Positions 1 through 7,360 of a stretch of 13,089 nucleotides of DNA are shown here, in pieces. How positions within the stretch are numbered: position 1 is the stretch's first letter; each line of letters starts with the position of its first letter. The DNA lies in contig JAHFRR010000015.1 in NCBI GenBank assembly GCA_023266165.1, forward strand, positions 1 to 13,089, given 5' to 3'. Below the pieces are notes generated by a model. The model was not told where the DNA came from, did not search any database, and saw only the letters and a list, made by a program, of their open reading frames with translations. The stretch comes from Thiotrichales bacterium (GTDB lineage Bacteria; Pseudomonadota; Gammaproteobacteria; Francisellales; CACEW01). The position numbers were made by a program, and so were the translations under genes.

Positions 1-141
1 AGTGCAGGCACAAGCGCTGCTGCCATGGTTGCTGGGGGATCCCCTCCTCGAACAGATGCGCTTCCTTTCCATGCCGCTCAATTGGCAACGGCTTCAGCAC
101 AGGTCAACGTTGCATTTGACCTGGATGTCAAGGAACCGTAA
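1..141 (+). CDS. 3' end of an unrecognised protein gene (partial)
   Basis: Frame 1 is open from the first base to a TAA at 139-141, giving 46 residues that end in ...NVAFDLDVKEP. The start lies outside the window. The peptide is rich in Ala, Gly, Ser and Pro, then becomes more ordered towards its C-terminus. I do not recognise the family and see no motif. The uninterrupted frame, its placement before a promoter, and the lack of a better frame in this stretch support a real gene end. Coding status is moderately supported; function is unknown. Confidence 0.5.
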   Translation, partial: SAGTSAAAMVAGGSPPRTDALPFHAAQLATASAQVNVAFDLDVKEP

Positions 142-283
142 ATTCGGAGTGCAGCGAGGGCGTTGAAAAGTGACGAACAACTGAGAAACGCAGTAGCATT
201 AAATTTGTGAATACTGTACTACGATTGATTATAAAAATTCTTAAAAATATGTTCATAGCGGGCCTCTCTTCCCCAAATTTAAT

Positions 284-311
284 TTGACACCACGCCAAAG
301 CAAAGTACAAT
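284..311 (+). promoter_or_regulatory. sigma70-type promoter for the proS cluster
   Basis: A perfect -35 hexamer TTGACA (284-289) is followed after 16 bases by TACAAT (306-311), one mismatch from the -10 consensus. Transcription would begin near 318, leaving a leader of about 30 bases before the proS ATG. A good Shine-Dalgarno sequence (GGAAGGA, 334-340) lies 8 bases before that ATG. The preceding stretch 142-283 is AT-rich and shows no gene, tRNA or clear terminator. Confidence 0.75.
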
Positions 312-348
312 ACCCCAACGCATTTGAAAACCTGGAAGGACTGCCCTC

Positions 349-2064
349 ATGAGAACACGCAATTACTTACTGGCCACGGAAAAAGAGAGCCCCAGTGATG
401 CAGAGCTTATCAGCCATCAGCTGATGATCCGCGCGGGATTGATTCGCAAGGTTGCGGCAGGGATTTACACCTGGCTGCCTACTGGATTGCGGGTTTTAAA
501 GCGCGTTGAGCATATCATCCGCGAGGAAATGGATAAAACCGGTGCCGTCGAAACCCTGATGCCGCATCTGGTGCCCGCCGAGCTTTGGGAGGAGTCCCAT
601 CGCTGGCAGAAATACGGGGGTGAGCTCTTACGCATCAAAGATCGCCATCAGCGTGAGTTTTGCTTTGGGCCCACCCATGAAGAAACGTTTGTCGACACCG
701 CACGCAAGCTCTTGCACAGCTACAAGCAGCTGCCTCTCAATCTTTATCAGATCCAAACCAAATTTCGTGATGAAACCCGTCCGCGCTTTGGTATGATGCG
801 TGGGCGTGAGTTTATCATGAAAGATGCGTACTCCTTTCACACCTCTATTAAATGCTTACAGAAAACTTATGATGCTATGCATCAAGCGTATCTCGCGATT
901 TTCAAACGATTGGGCTTGGACGTTCGGGCCGTTGAGGCAGATCCAGGTGCGATCGGAGGCAATATCACCCATGAGTTTCAAGTGCTGGCGGACGCTGGGG
1001 AGGATTTGATATTTTACAGCAATCAAAGCCACTACGCTGCCAATATCGAACAAGCCAGTGCTCAAGCACCTGATCTCTCCCTGAGAAAGCCCCCGCAAAA
1101 AAACCTCATACGCTTTGCAACACCCAAGGCTACAACCTTGGGAGATCTGGAGAAGCATCATCAAATTTCTCCTCAAAACGCTGTGAAAACCCTGGTGATT
1201 CGCACTCTCAAGAACCAATTTTTTATTCTGATTTTGCGTGGAGATCATCAGCTCAATGAAGTCAAAGTAGGGAAAATTCCGGCCATTGGCCCAGAATTTA
1301 CATTTGCCCATGAAGCTGAGATTGTTAAGATTTTTAAAGCTCATCCAGGCTCTTTAGGCCCTGTGGGGATTGAGAATATCCCGATTATCGTTGATCGAGA
1401 GGCTGCGGTTCTCTCTGATTTTGTTTGCGGAGCCAATCAAGATGGCTTTCACTTTCAAGGAGCCAACTGGGATCGCGATGTGTCCACCTATCAAATACAT
1501 GATGTCAGAAATGTCGTTGAAGGGGATCTCAGCCCTGATGGCAAGGGCACTTTAGTCTCTGCCCGAGGGATTGAAGTAGGCCATATTTTCCAACTAGGAA
1601 CAGAGTATTCTACCAAAATGAATGCCTGTGTTCTTGATGAAACGGGCACATCAATGCCTTGCATCATGGGTTGTTATGGCTTGGGCGTAGGAAGGGTCAT
1701 CGCCGCAGCGGTAGAACAGCACCATGATGCGCAGGGGATCTTGTGGCCCCGTGAGATGGCCCCTTTCGCCGTGGTTGTGGTTCCTATCGGATATCACAAG
1801 TCTGAGGCTGTCAAAGCTCAAGCAGATCAGCTCTATGAAACCCTGAAGCATCAAGGCATTGAGGTACTATTAGATGACCGTGATGAGCGCCCAGGCGTGA
1901 TGTTTGCGGAGATGGATCTGATTGGCATTCCCCATCGGATCGTCATCAGCGATCGCCTGCTGGCAACACAACAGGTAGAATACAAAGCCAGAGGGTCTGA
2001 GACCCCTGATCTGATCTCATCAGATCAGATCATTCATCAACTCCAATCATTCATAAATTCATAA
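349..2064 (+). CDS. proS: prolyl-tRNA synthetase ProS (bacterial type, with editing domain)
   Basis: ProRS charges tRNA-Pro with proline in the cytoplasm through a prolyl-adenylate. The 571 residues match the usual bacterial length (E. coli 572). Class II motif 1 lies near residues 66-80, motif 2 includes FRDE (139-142) and GREFIMKDAYSFH (152-164), and motif 3 is GCYGLGVGRV (441-450). Between motifs 2 and 3 lies the YbaK-like editing insertion (about 225-400), with K280 at the position of the E. coli editing lysine, GDHQLNEVK (298-306) and HPGSLGP (332-338). This domain hydrolyses Ala-tRNA-Pro. The anticodon-binding domain covers about 470-571, with DDRDERPGVMFAEMD at 509-523. The ATG at 349 is preceded by GGAAGGA at 8 bases. 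It is the first gene after the promoter and leuS follows after 46 bases. Motif 3 has Gly where E. coli has Thr (GLGVGR versus GIGVTR), a minor change. Identification is secure. Confidence 0.97.
   Translation: MRTRNYLLATEKESPSDAELISHQLMIRAGLIRKVAAGIYTWLPTGLRVLKRVEHIIREEMDKTGAVETLMPHLVPAELWEESHRWQKYGGELLRIKDRHQREFCFGPTHEETFVDTARKLLHSYKQLPLNLYQIQTKFRDETRPRFGMMRGREFIMKDAYSFHTSIKCLQKTYDAMHQAYLAIFKRLGLDVRAVEADPGAIGGNITHEFQVLADAGEDLIFYSNQSHYAANIEQASAQAPDLSLRKPPQKNLIRFATPKATTLGDLEKHHQISPQNAVKTLVIRTLKNQFFILILRGDHQLNEVKVGKIPAIGPEFTFAHEAEIVKIFKAHPGSLGPVGIENIPIIVDREAAVLSDFVCGANQDGFHFQGANWDRDVSTYQIHDVRNVVEGDLSPDGKGTLVSARGIEVGHIFQLGTEYSTKMNACVLDETGTSMPCIMGCYGLGVGRVIAAAVEQHHDAQGILWPREMAPFAVVVVPIGYHKSEAVKAQADQLYETLKHQGIEVLLDDRDERPGVMFAEMDLIGIPHRIVISDRLLATQQVEYKARGSETPDLISSDQIIHQLQSFINS
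2006..2028. repeat. perfect inverted repeat with four GATC sites in the proS 3' end
   Basis: Ten-base arms CTGATCTGAT and ATCAGATCAG flank a 3-base loop, inside the coding sequence for the last residues of ProS. Four GATC sites lie within 24 bases (2008, 2013, 2023 and 2028). No T-run follows, so it is not an intrinsic terminator. It could fold in the mRNA or bind methylation-sensitive proteins; its role is unknown. Confidence 0.6.
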
Positions 2065-2080
2065 ATTCATAAACTCATAA
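2049..2080 (+). repeat. 8-bp tandem repeat across the proS stop codon
   Basis: ATTCATAA occurs four times head to tail (2049, 2057, 2065 and 2073); the last copy has one mismatch. The proS stop TAA (2062-2064) is part of the second copy. Each unit carries a TAA, so gain or loss of a copy would change only the last few residues of ProS and the spacing to leuS. Confidence 0.8.
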
Positions 2081-2110
2081 CCTATCAACTTCAAATAAGA
2101 GATTTGCGCG

Positions 2111-4546
2111 ATGACAACCCCTATTTATAACCCAGCTAACATTGAAAAAAACGCCCAGAAACATTGGGAAGAGACACAAGCTTTTAAAGCCGTGCCGGAT
2201 GCGCGCGAGAAATTCTATTGCCTCAGCATGTTCCCCTATCCCAGTGGTAAGCTGCATATGGGCCATGTGCGTAACTATACGCTGGGAGATTGCGTGGCGA
2301 GATTCCAACGCATGCAGGGTAAAAACGTCTTGCACCCCATTGGTTGGGATGCATTTGGGCTTCCCGCTGAAAATGCTGCGATGAAACAAGGTGTTCCTCC
2401 GAAAGACTGGACACTGCAAAACATTGCTCAAATGACCGAGCAACTCAAGCAGCTGGGGTTTTCATATGACTGGTCGCGCGAGATTAAAACCTGCTTGCCA
2501 GACTATTTTCGCTGGGAGCAGTGGTTCTTTTTGCAGTTATTTAAAAAAGGCCTCGCTTATAAGAAAAACTCCATGGTGAACTGGGATCCTGTCGATCGAA
2601 CGGTGTTGGCCAATGAGCAAGTCATTGAAGGCCGCGGGTGGCGCTCAGGGGTCTATGTAGAACGCCGTGAAATTTCGCAATGGTTTTTGAAAATCACGGA
2701 TTACACAGAAGAGCTGCTTGAAGGGCTAGACACCCTCCCCGGCTGGCCAGAACAGGTCAAAACCATGCAAAAAAACTGGATCGGGAAATCCACGGGCATC
2801 ACAGTGCGCTTTGCCATTGAAGAGGAGCCTGACACTTTACAGATTTTTACAACCCGCCCTGATACCTTATTTGGCGTGACTTATCTCGCTATTTCTCCCA
2901 AACATCCGATTGCACTGAGGTTAGCAGAACAAAGCATCAAAATTCGCAAATTCGTCGACAAGTGCAACCAAGGCAGCACCATGGAAGCGGCGATGGCTGT
3001 TCAAGAAAAACGAGGCGTGCTAACCCCCTATCAAGCGATCCATCCGATTACCTTAGAAGCACTACCTATCTGGATTGCAAATTTCGTATTGATGGACTAC
3101 GGCACAGGCGCTGTGATGGGCGTACCCGCGCATGACCAACGTGACTTCGAGTTTGCCATCCAATACCAGTTGCCACTCAAAACCGTAGTCCAATCTGATC
3201 AGGCAAAACATTATGAAGCCTATGTGGACGAGGGCACCTTGATAAACTCTGGGGCATTTACAGGGCTGGACAACCTCACTGCGAAAACCCAAATCTCTGC
3301 GCATCTGATGGCGATGGGCGTGGCCGAAGAGGCTGTCCAGTATCGCCTGAGAGACTGGGGCATCTCCCGCCAACGCTATTGGGGAGCCCCTATTCCTATT
3401 ATTCATTGTGAAACCTGTGGCCAAGTTCCTGTGCCAGAAGCAGATCTTCCCGTCTGCTTGCCGGATGAAATCGAAATCGAAGGCAGCGGTTCGCCCTTAG
3501 CACGACACCCGACGTTCCCACATGTTCCCTGTCCTCAATGCCATCAACCAGCACGACGCGAAACAGACACGTTTGATACCTTTATGGAATCCTCCTGGTA
3601 TTACGCCCGCTTTGCCTGCCCCCATGCCCCTACCACCATGCTGACAGACGAGACAAACTACTGGGCGCCTGTCGACCAATACATCGGAGGTGTTGAGCAT
3701 TCCATCATGCATCTGCTCTATGCTCGATTTGTTCATAAAGCCTTGCGAGATCTAGGGTTGCTGAAATCCAATGAGCCTTTTCTTAATCTTTTAACGCAAG
3801 GGATGGTCTTAAAAGACGGCAGCAAGATGTCAAAATCCAAAGGGAATGTGATTGATCCTGATCATCTCATTGAAAAATACGGCGCGGATACAGTCAGACT
3901 CTTCTCACTTTTCGCTGCACCTCCGGAACAATCCTTGGAATGGTCTGAAGGCGGCGTGGAAGGTGCACATCGATTTTTAAAAAAACTATGGGTTTATGCC
4001 GAGAAAGTCAAGTCACTCCCCCGCCCTGCGCTTGCACCCTCGATGACAACAGAGGCACAGCAAGAAATACGACGCACACTTCATCAAATCTTAAAACAAA
4101 TCACACAGGATATGCATCGACTTCAGTTTAATACGGTGGTCTCAGGCGCCATGAAGTTCTTCAATACCTTGACTGCGACCCCTTTAGACCCTGCTCACGC
4201 AGCGCTGCATCATGAGGGTATCACGATTCTACTGAGGGTTTTAAACCCCCTCACTCCGCATATCACACATGCCCTCTGGCACGCCATCCATCCCATGAGT
4301 GATATCCTCAATGCCCCCTGGCCTCTGCCAGACCCTGCAGCGCTCACGCAAGATGAGATCGAAATCTCCGTTCAGATCAATGGTAAAATGCGAGGGCTGA
4401 TCACCCTCCCAGTGGATGCAACCGCTGATCAGATCACGGAAATTATTCAAAATAATGAAAAAATTAAAATCCATTTAGAGGGCAAAACCTGGGTCAAACT
4501 GGTCTATGTGCCTGGGCGTATTGCAAATGTGGTTTTGAAAGGATGA
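2111..4546 (+). CDS. leuS: leucyl-tRNA synthetase LeuS (short form with CxxC pairs)
   Basis: LeuRS charges tRNA-Leu in the cytoplasm and edits mischarged products. The 811 residues show the class I signatures HMGH (49-52, within YPSGKLHMGH) and KMSKS (572-576). The CP1 editing domain carries TTRPDT (247-252) with the specificity threonine at 252, and GTGAVMGVPAHDQRD (331-345) with the aspartate at 342. Two CxxC pairs, CETC (433-436) and CPQC (474-477), form a probable zinc-binding module that E. coli LeuRS lacks. The leucine-specific insertion that precedes KMSKS in E. coli is absent: only a few residues separate QGMVLKDG from KMSKS, which accounts for the length (E. coli 860). The anticodon-binding and C-terminal domains (about 640-811) are complete. 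AAGAGA at 2097-2102 precedes the ATG by 8 bases. The stop overlaps the rluC ATG (ATGA). In E. coli lptE follows leuS; here it does not. Confidence 0.97.
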   Translation: MTTPIYNPANIEKNAQKHWEETQAFKAVPDAREKFYCLSMFPYPSGKLHMGHVRNYTLGDCVARFQRMQGKNVLHPIGWDAFGLPAENAAMKQGVPPKDWTLQNIAQMTEQLKQLGFSYDWSREIKTCLPDYFRWEQWFFLQLFKKGLAYKKNSMVNWDPVDRTVLANEQVIEGRGWRSGVYVERREISQWFLKITDYTEELLEGLDTLPGWPEQVKTMQKNWIGKSTGITVRFAIEEEPDTLQIFTTRPDTLFGVTYLAISPKHPIALRLAEQSIKIRKFVDKCNQGSTMEAAMAVQEKRGVLTPYQAIHPITLEALPIWIANFVLMDYGTGAVMGVPAHDQRDFEFAIQYQLPLKTVVQSDQAKHYEAYVDEGTLINSGAFTGLDNLTAKTQISAHLMAMGVAEEAVQYRLRDWGISRQRYWGAPIPIIHCETCGQVPVPEADLPVCLPDEIEIEGSGSPLARHPTFPHVPCPQCHQPARRETDTFDTFMESSWYYARFACPHAPTTMLTDETNYWAPVDQYIGGVEHSIMHLLYARFVHKALRDLGLLKSNEPFLNLLTQGMVLKDGSKMSKSKGNVIDPDHLIEKYGADTVRLFSLFAAPPEQSLEWSEGGVEGAHRFLKKLWVYAEKVKSLPRPALAPSMTTEAQQEIRRTLHQILKQITQDMHRLQFNTVVSGAMKFFNTLTATPLDPAHAALHHEGITILLRVLNPLTPHITHALWHAIHPMSDILNAPWPLPDPAALTQDEIEISVQINGKMRGLITLPVDATADQITEIIQNNEKIKIHLEGKTWVKLVYVPGRIANVVLKG

Positions 4547-5478
4547 AGGGAGAATATCACGAATACCCCGTCCTCGAACACCATGACGGTCAGCGTTTGG
4601 ATAATTTCTTGATGCGAGAGCATCGCAAAGTCCCTAAAAGCTTGCTCTATCGCTTGATGCGAACAGGTAGGATCCGAGTGAATGGCCGTAAAGCTAAGCC
4701 GGAGTTACGCCTGGAAATCGGTGATAAAATTTCGATGCCTGTGGTGATTGAACCTGAAAAGCAAGCCATGACCTCTGTCTCAGAAGGGTTATCGCAGCAT
4801 TTGAAACAAGCGGTTTTGTTTGAATCGAGCGAGTATCTGATTTTGAATAAGCCTGCCGGGCTTGCTGTGCATGGCGGAACCGATCAATCTCAAGGGTTGA
4901 TTGAGTCGGTGCGTTTGATTTTCGAGAAATCTCAACACTGGGAGTTGGCCCATCGCATTGACAAAGAAACTTCGGGCTGTATCGTCATTGCGAAAAAGCG
5001 TCAGGCGTTATTGCACTTTCAAGACTGCTTGAAAACCCCAGAAGGGGTTCGTAAGACCTATCATCTCTTGGTGATGGGCAGATGGCCCAAGGCTGTTCAC
5101 AAAGTTGAGCTGCCGCTCTATAAAAGCGAGTCACTCCATGGCCATGTGGTGCGTGTCGATAAAATCAAAGGGAAATATGCGTGCACGACTTTTGAAATCT
5201 TAAAAAGCTTTCCCCAGACCACACTCCTCTCAGCCCATCTCAAAACCGGACGCACACACCAAATTCGGGTGCATAGCGCAGCCATAGGCTGCCCCATTGT
5301 GGGAGATCCCCGCTATAGCCAGATCAAGCCGCTCCCAACCCAGTTCAACAGAGAGATCCCTCGCATGTTTTTACACGCTCAGCATTTAAAATTTCATACC
5401 TCATCAGGGGAGCTGATCTCTGTTGAGGCACCTTTTGATGAGATCTGGATAAGGGGGCTTCATGCATTGTCTCAATAA
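4543..5478 (+). CDS. rluC: 23S rRNA pseudouridine synthase RluC
   Basis: RluC converts uridines 955, 2504 and 2580 (E. coli numbering) of 23S rRNA to pseudouridine during large-subunit assembly. The 311 residues begin with an S4 RNA-binding domain (about 17-66; RLDNFL, then GRIRVNGRKAKPE). The RluA-family catalytic domain follows: LNKPAGLAVHGG (101-112), the active-site motif AHRIDKETSG (136-145) with catalytic D140, KTGRTHQIRVH (234-244) and MFLHA (275-279). Sequence and length match E. coli RluC better than RluD, including the VPKSLLYRLMR-type stretch in the S4 domain. The ATG overlaps the leuS stop by 4 bases (ATGA), so translation probably depends on leuS; no strong separate SD is needed. 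RluA/RluD-type paralogues are the alternative, but RluC fits best. Confidence 0.92.
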   Translation: MKGEYHEYPVLEHHDGQRLDNFLMREHRKVPKSLLYRLMRTGRIRVNGRKAKPELRLEIGDKISMPVVIEPEKQAMTSVSEGLSQHLKQAVLFESSEYLILNKPAGLAVHGGTDQSQGLIESVRLIFEKSQHWELAHRIDKETSGCIVIAKKRQALLHFQDCLKTPEGVRKTYHLLVMGRWPKAVHKVELPLYKSESLHGHVVRVDKIKGKYACTTFEILKSFPQTTLLSAHLKTGRTHQIRVHSAAIGCPIVGDPRYSQIKPLPTQFNREIPRMFLHAQHLKFHTSSGELISVEAPFDEIWIRGLHALSQ

Positions 5479-6019
5479 CGGTTGGTTCTCTGGAGTGGCC
5501 CACGCCCCCTCTCCTCACTTCAATCAACGCCCTGAGGGGGTTGAGATTGATTGCTTGGTGATTCACTCGATCAGCCTACCTGTGGGTGTCTTTGGCAACG
5601 GGAATATCGCAGCGCTGTTCACGCATCAATTGGACTGCACACAGCATGCGAGCTTTGACAGTTTAAAAGACCTGAAGGTCTCCAGTCATTTTGTGATTGA
5701 TCGAGAGGGGCTCATCACACAATACGTTTCTTGCTTAGATCGCGCCTGGCATGCAGGGGCGTCCAGCCTTAACGGGCGTGAAAACTGCAATGACTTTTCG
5801 ATTGGGATTGAGCTGGAAGGCTCGGATTTTGTCGCGTTCACGGATCTTCAATATCCCGCACTGACTCAACTGACACAGCAATTGCTGATACGCTTCCCCA
5901 GTATCACCCCAGAGCGCATTGTAGGGCATTGTGATATCGCCCCCACTCGCAAAACTGACCCGGGGCCCTTTTTCGACTGGTCTTTGTTTCGAGGTTCTTT
6001 ATGTAGGAGTGCACAATGA
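5462..6019 (+). CDS. ampD: 1,6-anhydro-N-acetylmuramyl-L-alanine amidase AmpD
   Basis: AmpD is a cytoplasmic zinc amidase of peptidoglycan recycling. It removes the peptide from anhydro-muropeptides, which in many gammaproteobacteria are also the inducers of AmpR-controlled beta-lactamase. The 185 residues align with E. coli AmpD (183) over the whole length. Zinc ligands are H35 (in CLVIHSISLP), H156 (in GHCDIAP) and D166 (in RKTDPGP). The catalytic residues E117 (in SIGIELEG) and K164 are present, as is the RAWHAG motif (94-99). The start at 5462 gives an N-terminus (NNGWFSGVAHAPSPHF) matching the family and has AAGGGGG at 5451-5457. It overlaps the end of rluC by 17 bases, and its stop overlaps the btuF ATG by 4. 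No signal peptide is seen, as expected for a cytoplasmic enzyme. No ampE or ampR neighbour is present. Confidence 0.95.
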   Translation: MHCLNNGWFSGVAHAPSPHFNQRPEGVEIDCLVIHSISLPVGVFGNGNIAALFTHQLDCTQHASFDSLKDLKVSSHFVIDREGLITQYVSCLDRAWHAGASSLNGRENCNDFSIGIELEGSDFVAFTDLQYPALTQLTQQLLIRFPSITPERIVGHCDIAPTRKTDPGPFFDWSLFRGSLCRSAQ

Positions 6020-6852
6020 TCGCTTTAATCAAAAATTTAAAAGAAGTTTTCACCTCCCTGTTTTTATTTTTATTTTTAATTCTGAGTTTTAATTTTAGCT
6101 TCAGCTTTGGAGCTCCCATTAGACTGATCAGCCTCTCGCCCAGTATTACCCGCATCTTGGTTTTAATAGGGGCACGTAACACTTTGGTGGGCGTGGATGG
6201 CCCGATTTCACAGGCCATTGCTGGCCCTTACCATGGAAGCATGCTCCCAATGGTAGGAGATTTTGCGCAAACCAATCTTGAAGCCATCATTGCGCTTAAA
6301 CCCACAGCCGTACTGGTTTCAGGCCCTGCTGAAATGCCTGGTTTGGCTCGATTCAATATCCCTATCGTTCGCTTTGACCCGAAGACCCTCACTGAAATTG
6401 GCTGGGAGGTCAATCAGCTAGGCGTTATTGCCAATCGCCCCGCACAGGCCAGCCAGCTGGCACAAAGCTATCTTCAAGGGCTACAGCAACTCCCACAAAT
6501 CAGGCGCAGCAAACCCATTCAGGTCTTTATTGAAGTAGGAGCAGATCCTTTGTATACGCTCACACACGCGAGCTTGCAAGGGCAGATCATCACACGGTGT
6601 GGAGGTGAAAATATTTTTGGCAACAGCCCGGGGATCAGCATTCCAATCCATCGAGAGGCTGTGTTAGCTCGTAACCCGCAAGTGATTTTCACCACGGTAC
6701 CTGATGCGCAGGCGTATTGGGATCAATACCCTGAGCTTGCTGCTGTTAAAAACCATCGCGTGATCTCGTTGAATCCAGACGAATTCTCAGAGCCTACGCC
6801 TCTGCTACTCAAGTCTGCACAGCAGATTTGTGGCGTGTTGCAGAGGGCATAG
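6016..6852 (+). CDS. btuF: BtuF-like cobalamin-binding periplasmic protein
   Basis: BtuF captures vitamin B12 in the periplasm and delivers it to the BtuCD ABC importer. The 278 residues start with an unusually Phe-rich signal peptide (hydrophobic from about 11 to 31, likely cut after SFGA, residue 33). The helical-backbone binding fold follows: RLISLSPSITR (36-46), NLEAIIALKP (87-96), GGENIF (196-201) and the REAVLARNPQVI stretch (213-224). E89 and E214 correspond to the two BtuF glutamates that dock onto BtuC. The match to E. coli BtuF around GGENIF and the second glutamate favours cobalamin, but haem or siderophore binding cannot be excluded from sequence. TAGGAG (6004-6009) precedes the ATG by 6 bases, and the ATG overlaps the ampD stop. 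No btuC, btuD or TonB-dependent receptor is in the window. An in-frame (TTTTTA)x3 run at 6061-6078 encodes FLFLFL in the signal peptide core. Confidence 0.85.
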   Translation: MIALIKNLKEVFTSLFLFLFLILSFNFSFSFGAPIRLISLSPSITRILVLIGARNTLVGVDGPISQAIAGPYHGSMLPMVGDFAQTNLEAIIALKPTAVLVSGPAEMPGLARFNIPIVRFDPKTLTEIGWEVNQLGVIANRPAQASQLAQSYLQGLQQLPQIRRSKPIQVFIEVGADPLYTLTHASLQGQIITRCGGENIFGNSPGISIPIHREAVLARNPQVIFTTVPDAQAYWDQYPELAAVKNHRVISLNPDEFSEPTPLLLKSAQQICGVLQRA

Positions 6853-6891
6853 CTGAATCCAGAGAGCCCTCTCCCTAAGCATCGAACGCAA

Positions 6892-6962
6892 GGCTACGGC
6901 ATGCACACATCTTTCTGGGAGCCTTGATTGGCAAGGCTTTGGAATTCCCTCCTCCCTTGCGG
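6892..6962 (+). repeat. 71-bp direct repeat, copy 1 (includes 25-bp module copy 1)
   Basis: These 71 bases recur without a mismatch at 7359-7429. The first 25 bases (6892-6916, beginning GGCTACGGCATGCACACATC) form a module that also occurs alone at 6962-6986. The unit ends in the left half of the palindromic element (CCCTCCTCCCTTGCGG), whose right half is missing here because the next module copy begins at once. Confidence 0.9.
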
Positions 6963-6986
6963 GCTACGGCATGCACACATCTTTCT
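6962..6986 (+). repeat. 25-bp module, copy 2
   Basis: An exact copy of the module at 6892-6916 and 7359-7383, containing GCATGC. It lies directly after CCCTTGCGG, so it interrupts a palindromic element at its loop/right-arm boundary. What follows it (AACCTATTGAATTGGG) differs from the other two copies before the next palindrome begins. Confidence 0.88.
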
Positions 6987-6997
6987 AACCTATTGAA

Positions 6998-7053
6998 TTG
7001 GGAAGGCTTTCTTATTCCCTCCTCCCTTGCGGAGGAGGGCTAGAGTGGAGGGT
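6998..7053 (+). repeat. 56-bp palindromic element, pair 1 left arm
   Basis: The unit runs from TTGGGAAGGCTTTCTTATTC to GGTGGAGGGT-like sequence and holds a perfect hairpin, CCCTCCTCC - CTTGC - GGAGGAGGG. It is inverted relative to the copy at 7220-7275, so the two enclose 166 bases. Its last heptad has expanded into a minisatellite (7046-7073). A shorter copy lies inside the serC-cmk gene. Confidence 0.85.
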
Positions 7054-7073
7054 GGAGGGTGGAGGGTGGAGGG
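7046..7073 (+). repeat. TGGAGGG x4 minisatellite / G-quadruplex motif
   Basis: Four perfect tandem TGGAGGG heptads. The other copies of the palindromic element end in one such heptad, so this is a local expansion. From 7050 to 7073 the plus strand reads G3-TGGA-G3-TGGA-G3-TGGA-G3, which meets the standard intramolecular G-quadruplex pattern. It would lie in the 3' region of the btuF transcript. Confidence 0.88.
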
Positions 7074-7210
7074 TGCAGTTTGAAAAAGCCTTCAGAAGCA
7101 AAAAGGGGAATCTTGCGATCTTTATTTCCAGGTAAGACAGAGCCCAATGTTTTCAAGCTTTAGGCAGAGTTTCTGTTCAGTAGTTGGGAGGCAACTGAAT
7201 ACAGGCATTG

Positions 7211-7360
7211 CCAACATGAACCCTCCACCCTAACCCTCCTCCACAAGGGAGGAGGGGATAAGAAAGCCTTGCCAAAGCAAACATTTCAGCAAGGCGAGGG
7301 GGCTTTCAATTTCAGGGAAGATTATCGTTTGCACCCTCTTTTCCCCTCTCCCCTTGCGGG
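7211..7360 (+). repeat. 150-bp direct repeat, copy 1
   Basis: Matches 7641-7790 with 6 mismatches over 150 bases, at an offset of exactly 430. It starts with an inverted-orientation palindromic element (7220-7275), continues with about 65 bases of shared sequence, and ends in the left half of a second palindrome type (CCCCTCTCCCCTTGCGGG). Here that palindrome is cut short by the 25-bp module; in copy 2 it is complete. Confidence 0.9.
7220..7275 (-). repeat. 56-bp palindromic element, pair 1 right arm
   Basis: Reverse-complement copy of the element at 6998-7053, with the hairpin CCCTCCTCC - ACAAG - GGAGGAGGG and the outer AAGAAAGCCTTGCCAA. Together with its partner it bounds a 278-bp unit (6998-7275) like a BIME or a small MITE-like element. 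No clear target-site duplication is seen outside the arms. Confidence 0.85.

Noticed and set aside
142..283. Possible tRNA, terminator or riboswitch before proS
   Set aside because: Only a weak 5-bp CAGTA/TACTG pairing is seen; there is no cloverleaf, no hairpin with a T-run and no known leader motif.
128..310. Short minus-strand open frame before proS
   Set aside because: It covers the proS promoter and the end of the upstream gene, and its peptide has no family features.
856..1344. 162-codon minus-strand open frame inside proS
   Set aside because: It lies wholly within the well-matched ProRS editing domain, has no recognisable family or SD, and is a shadow frame.
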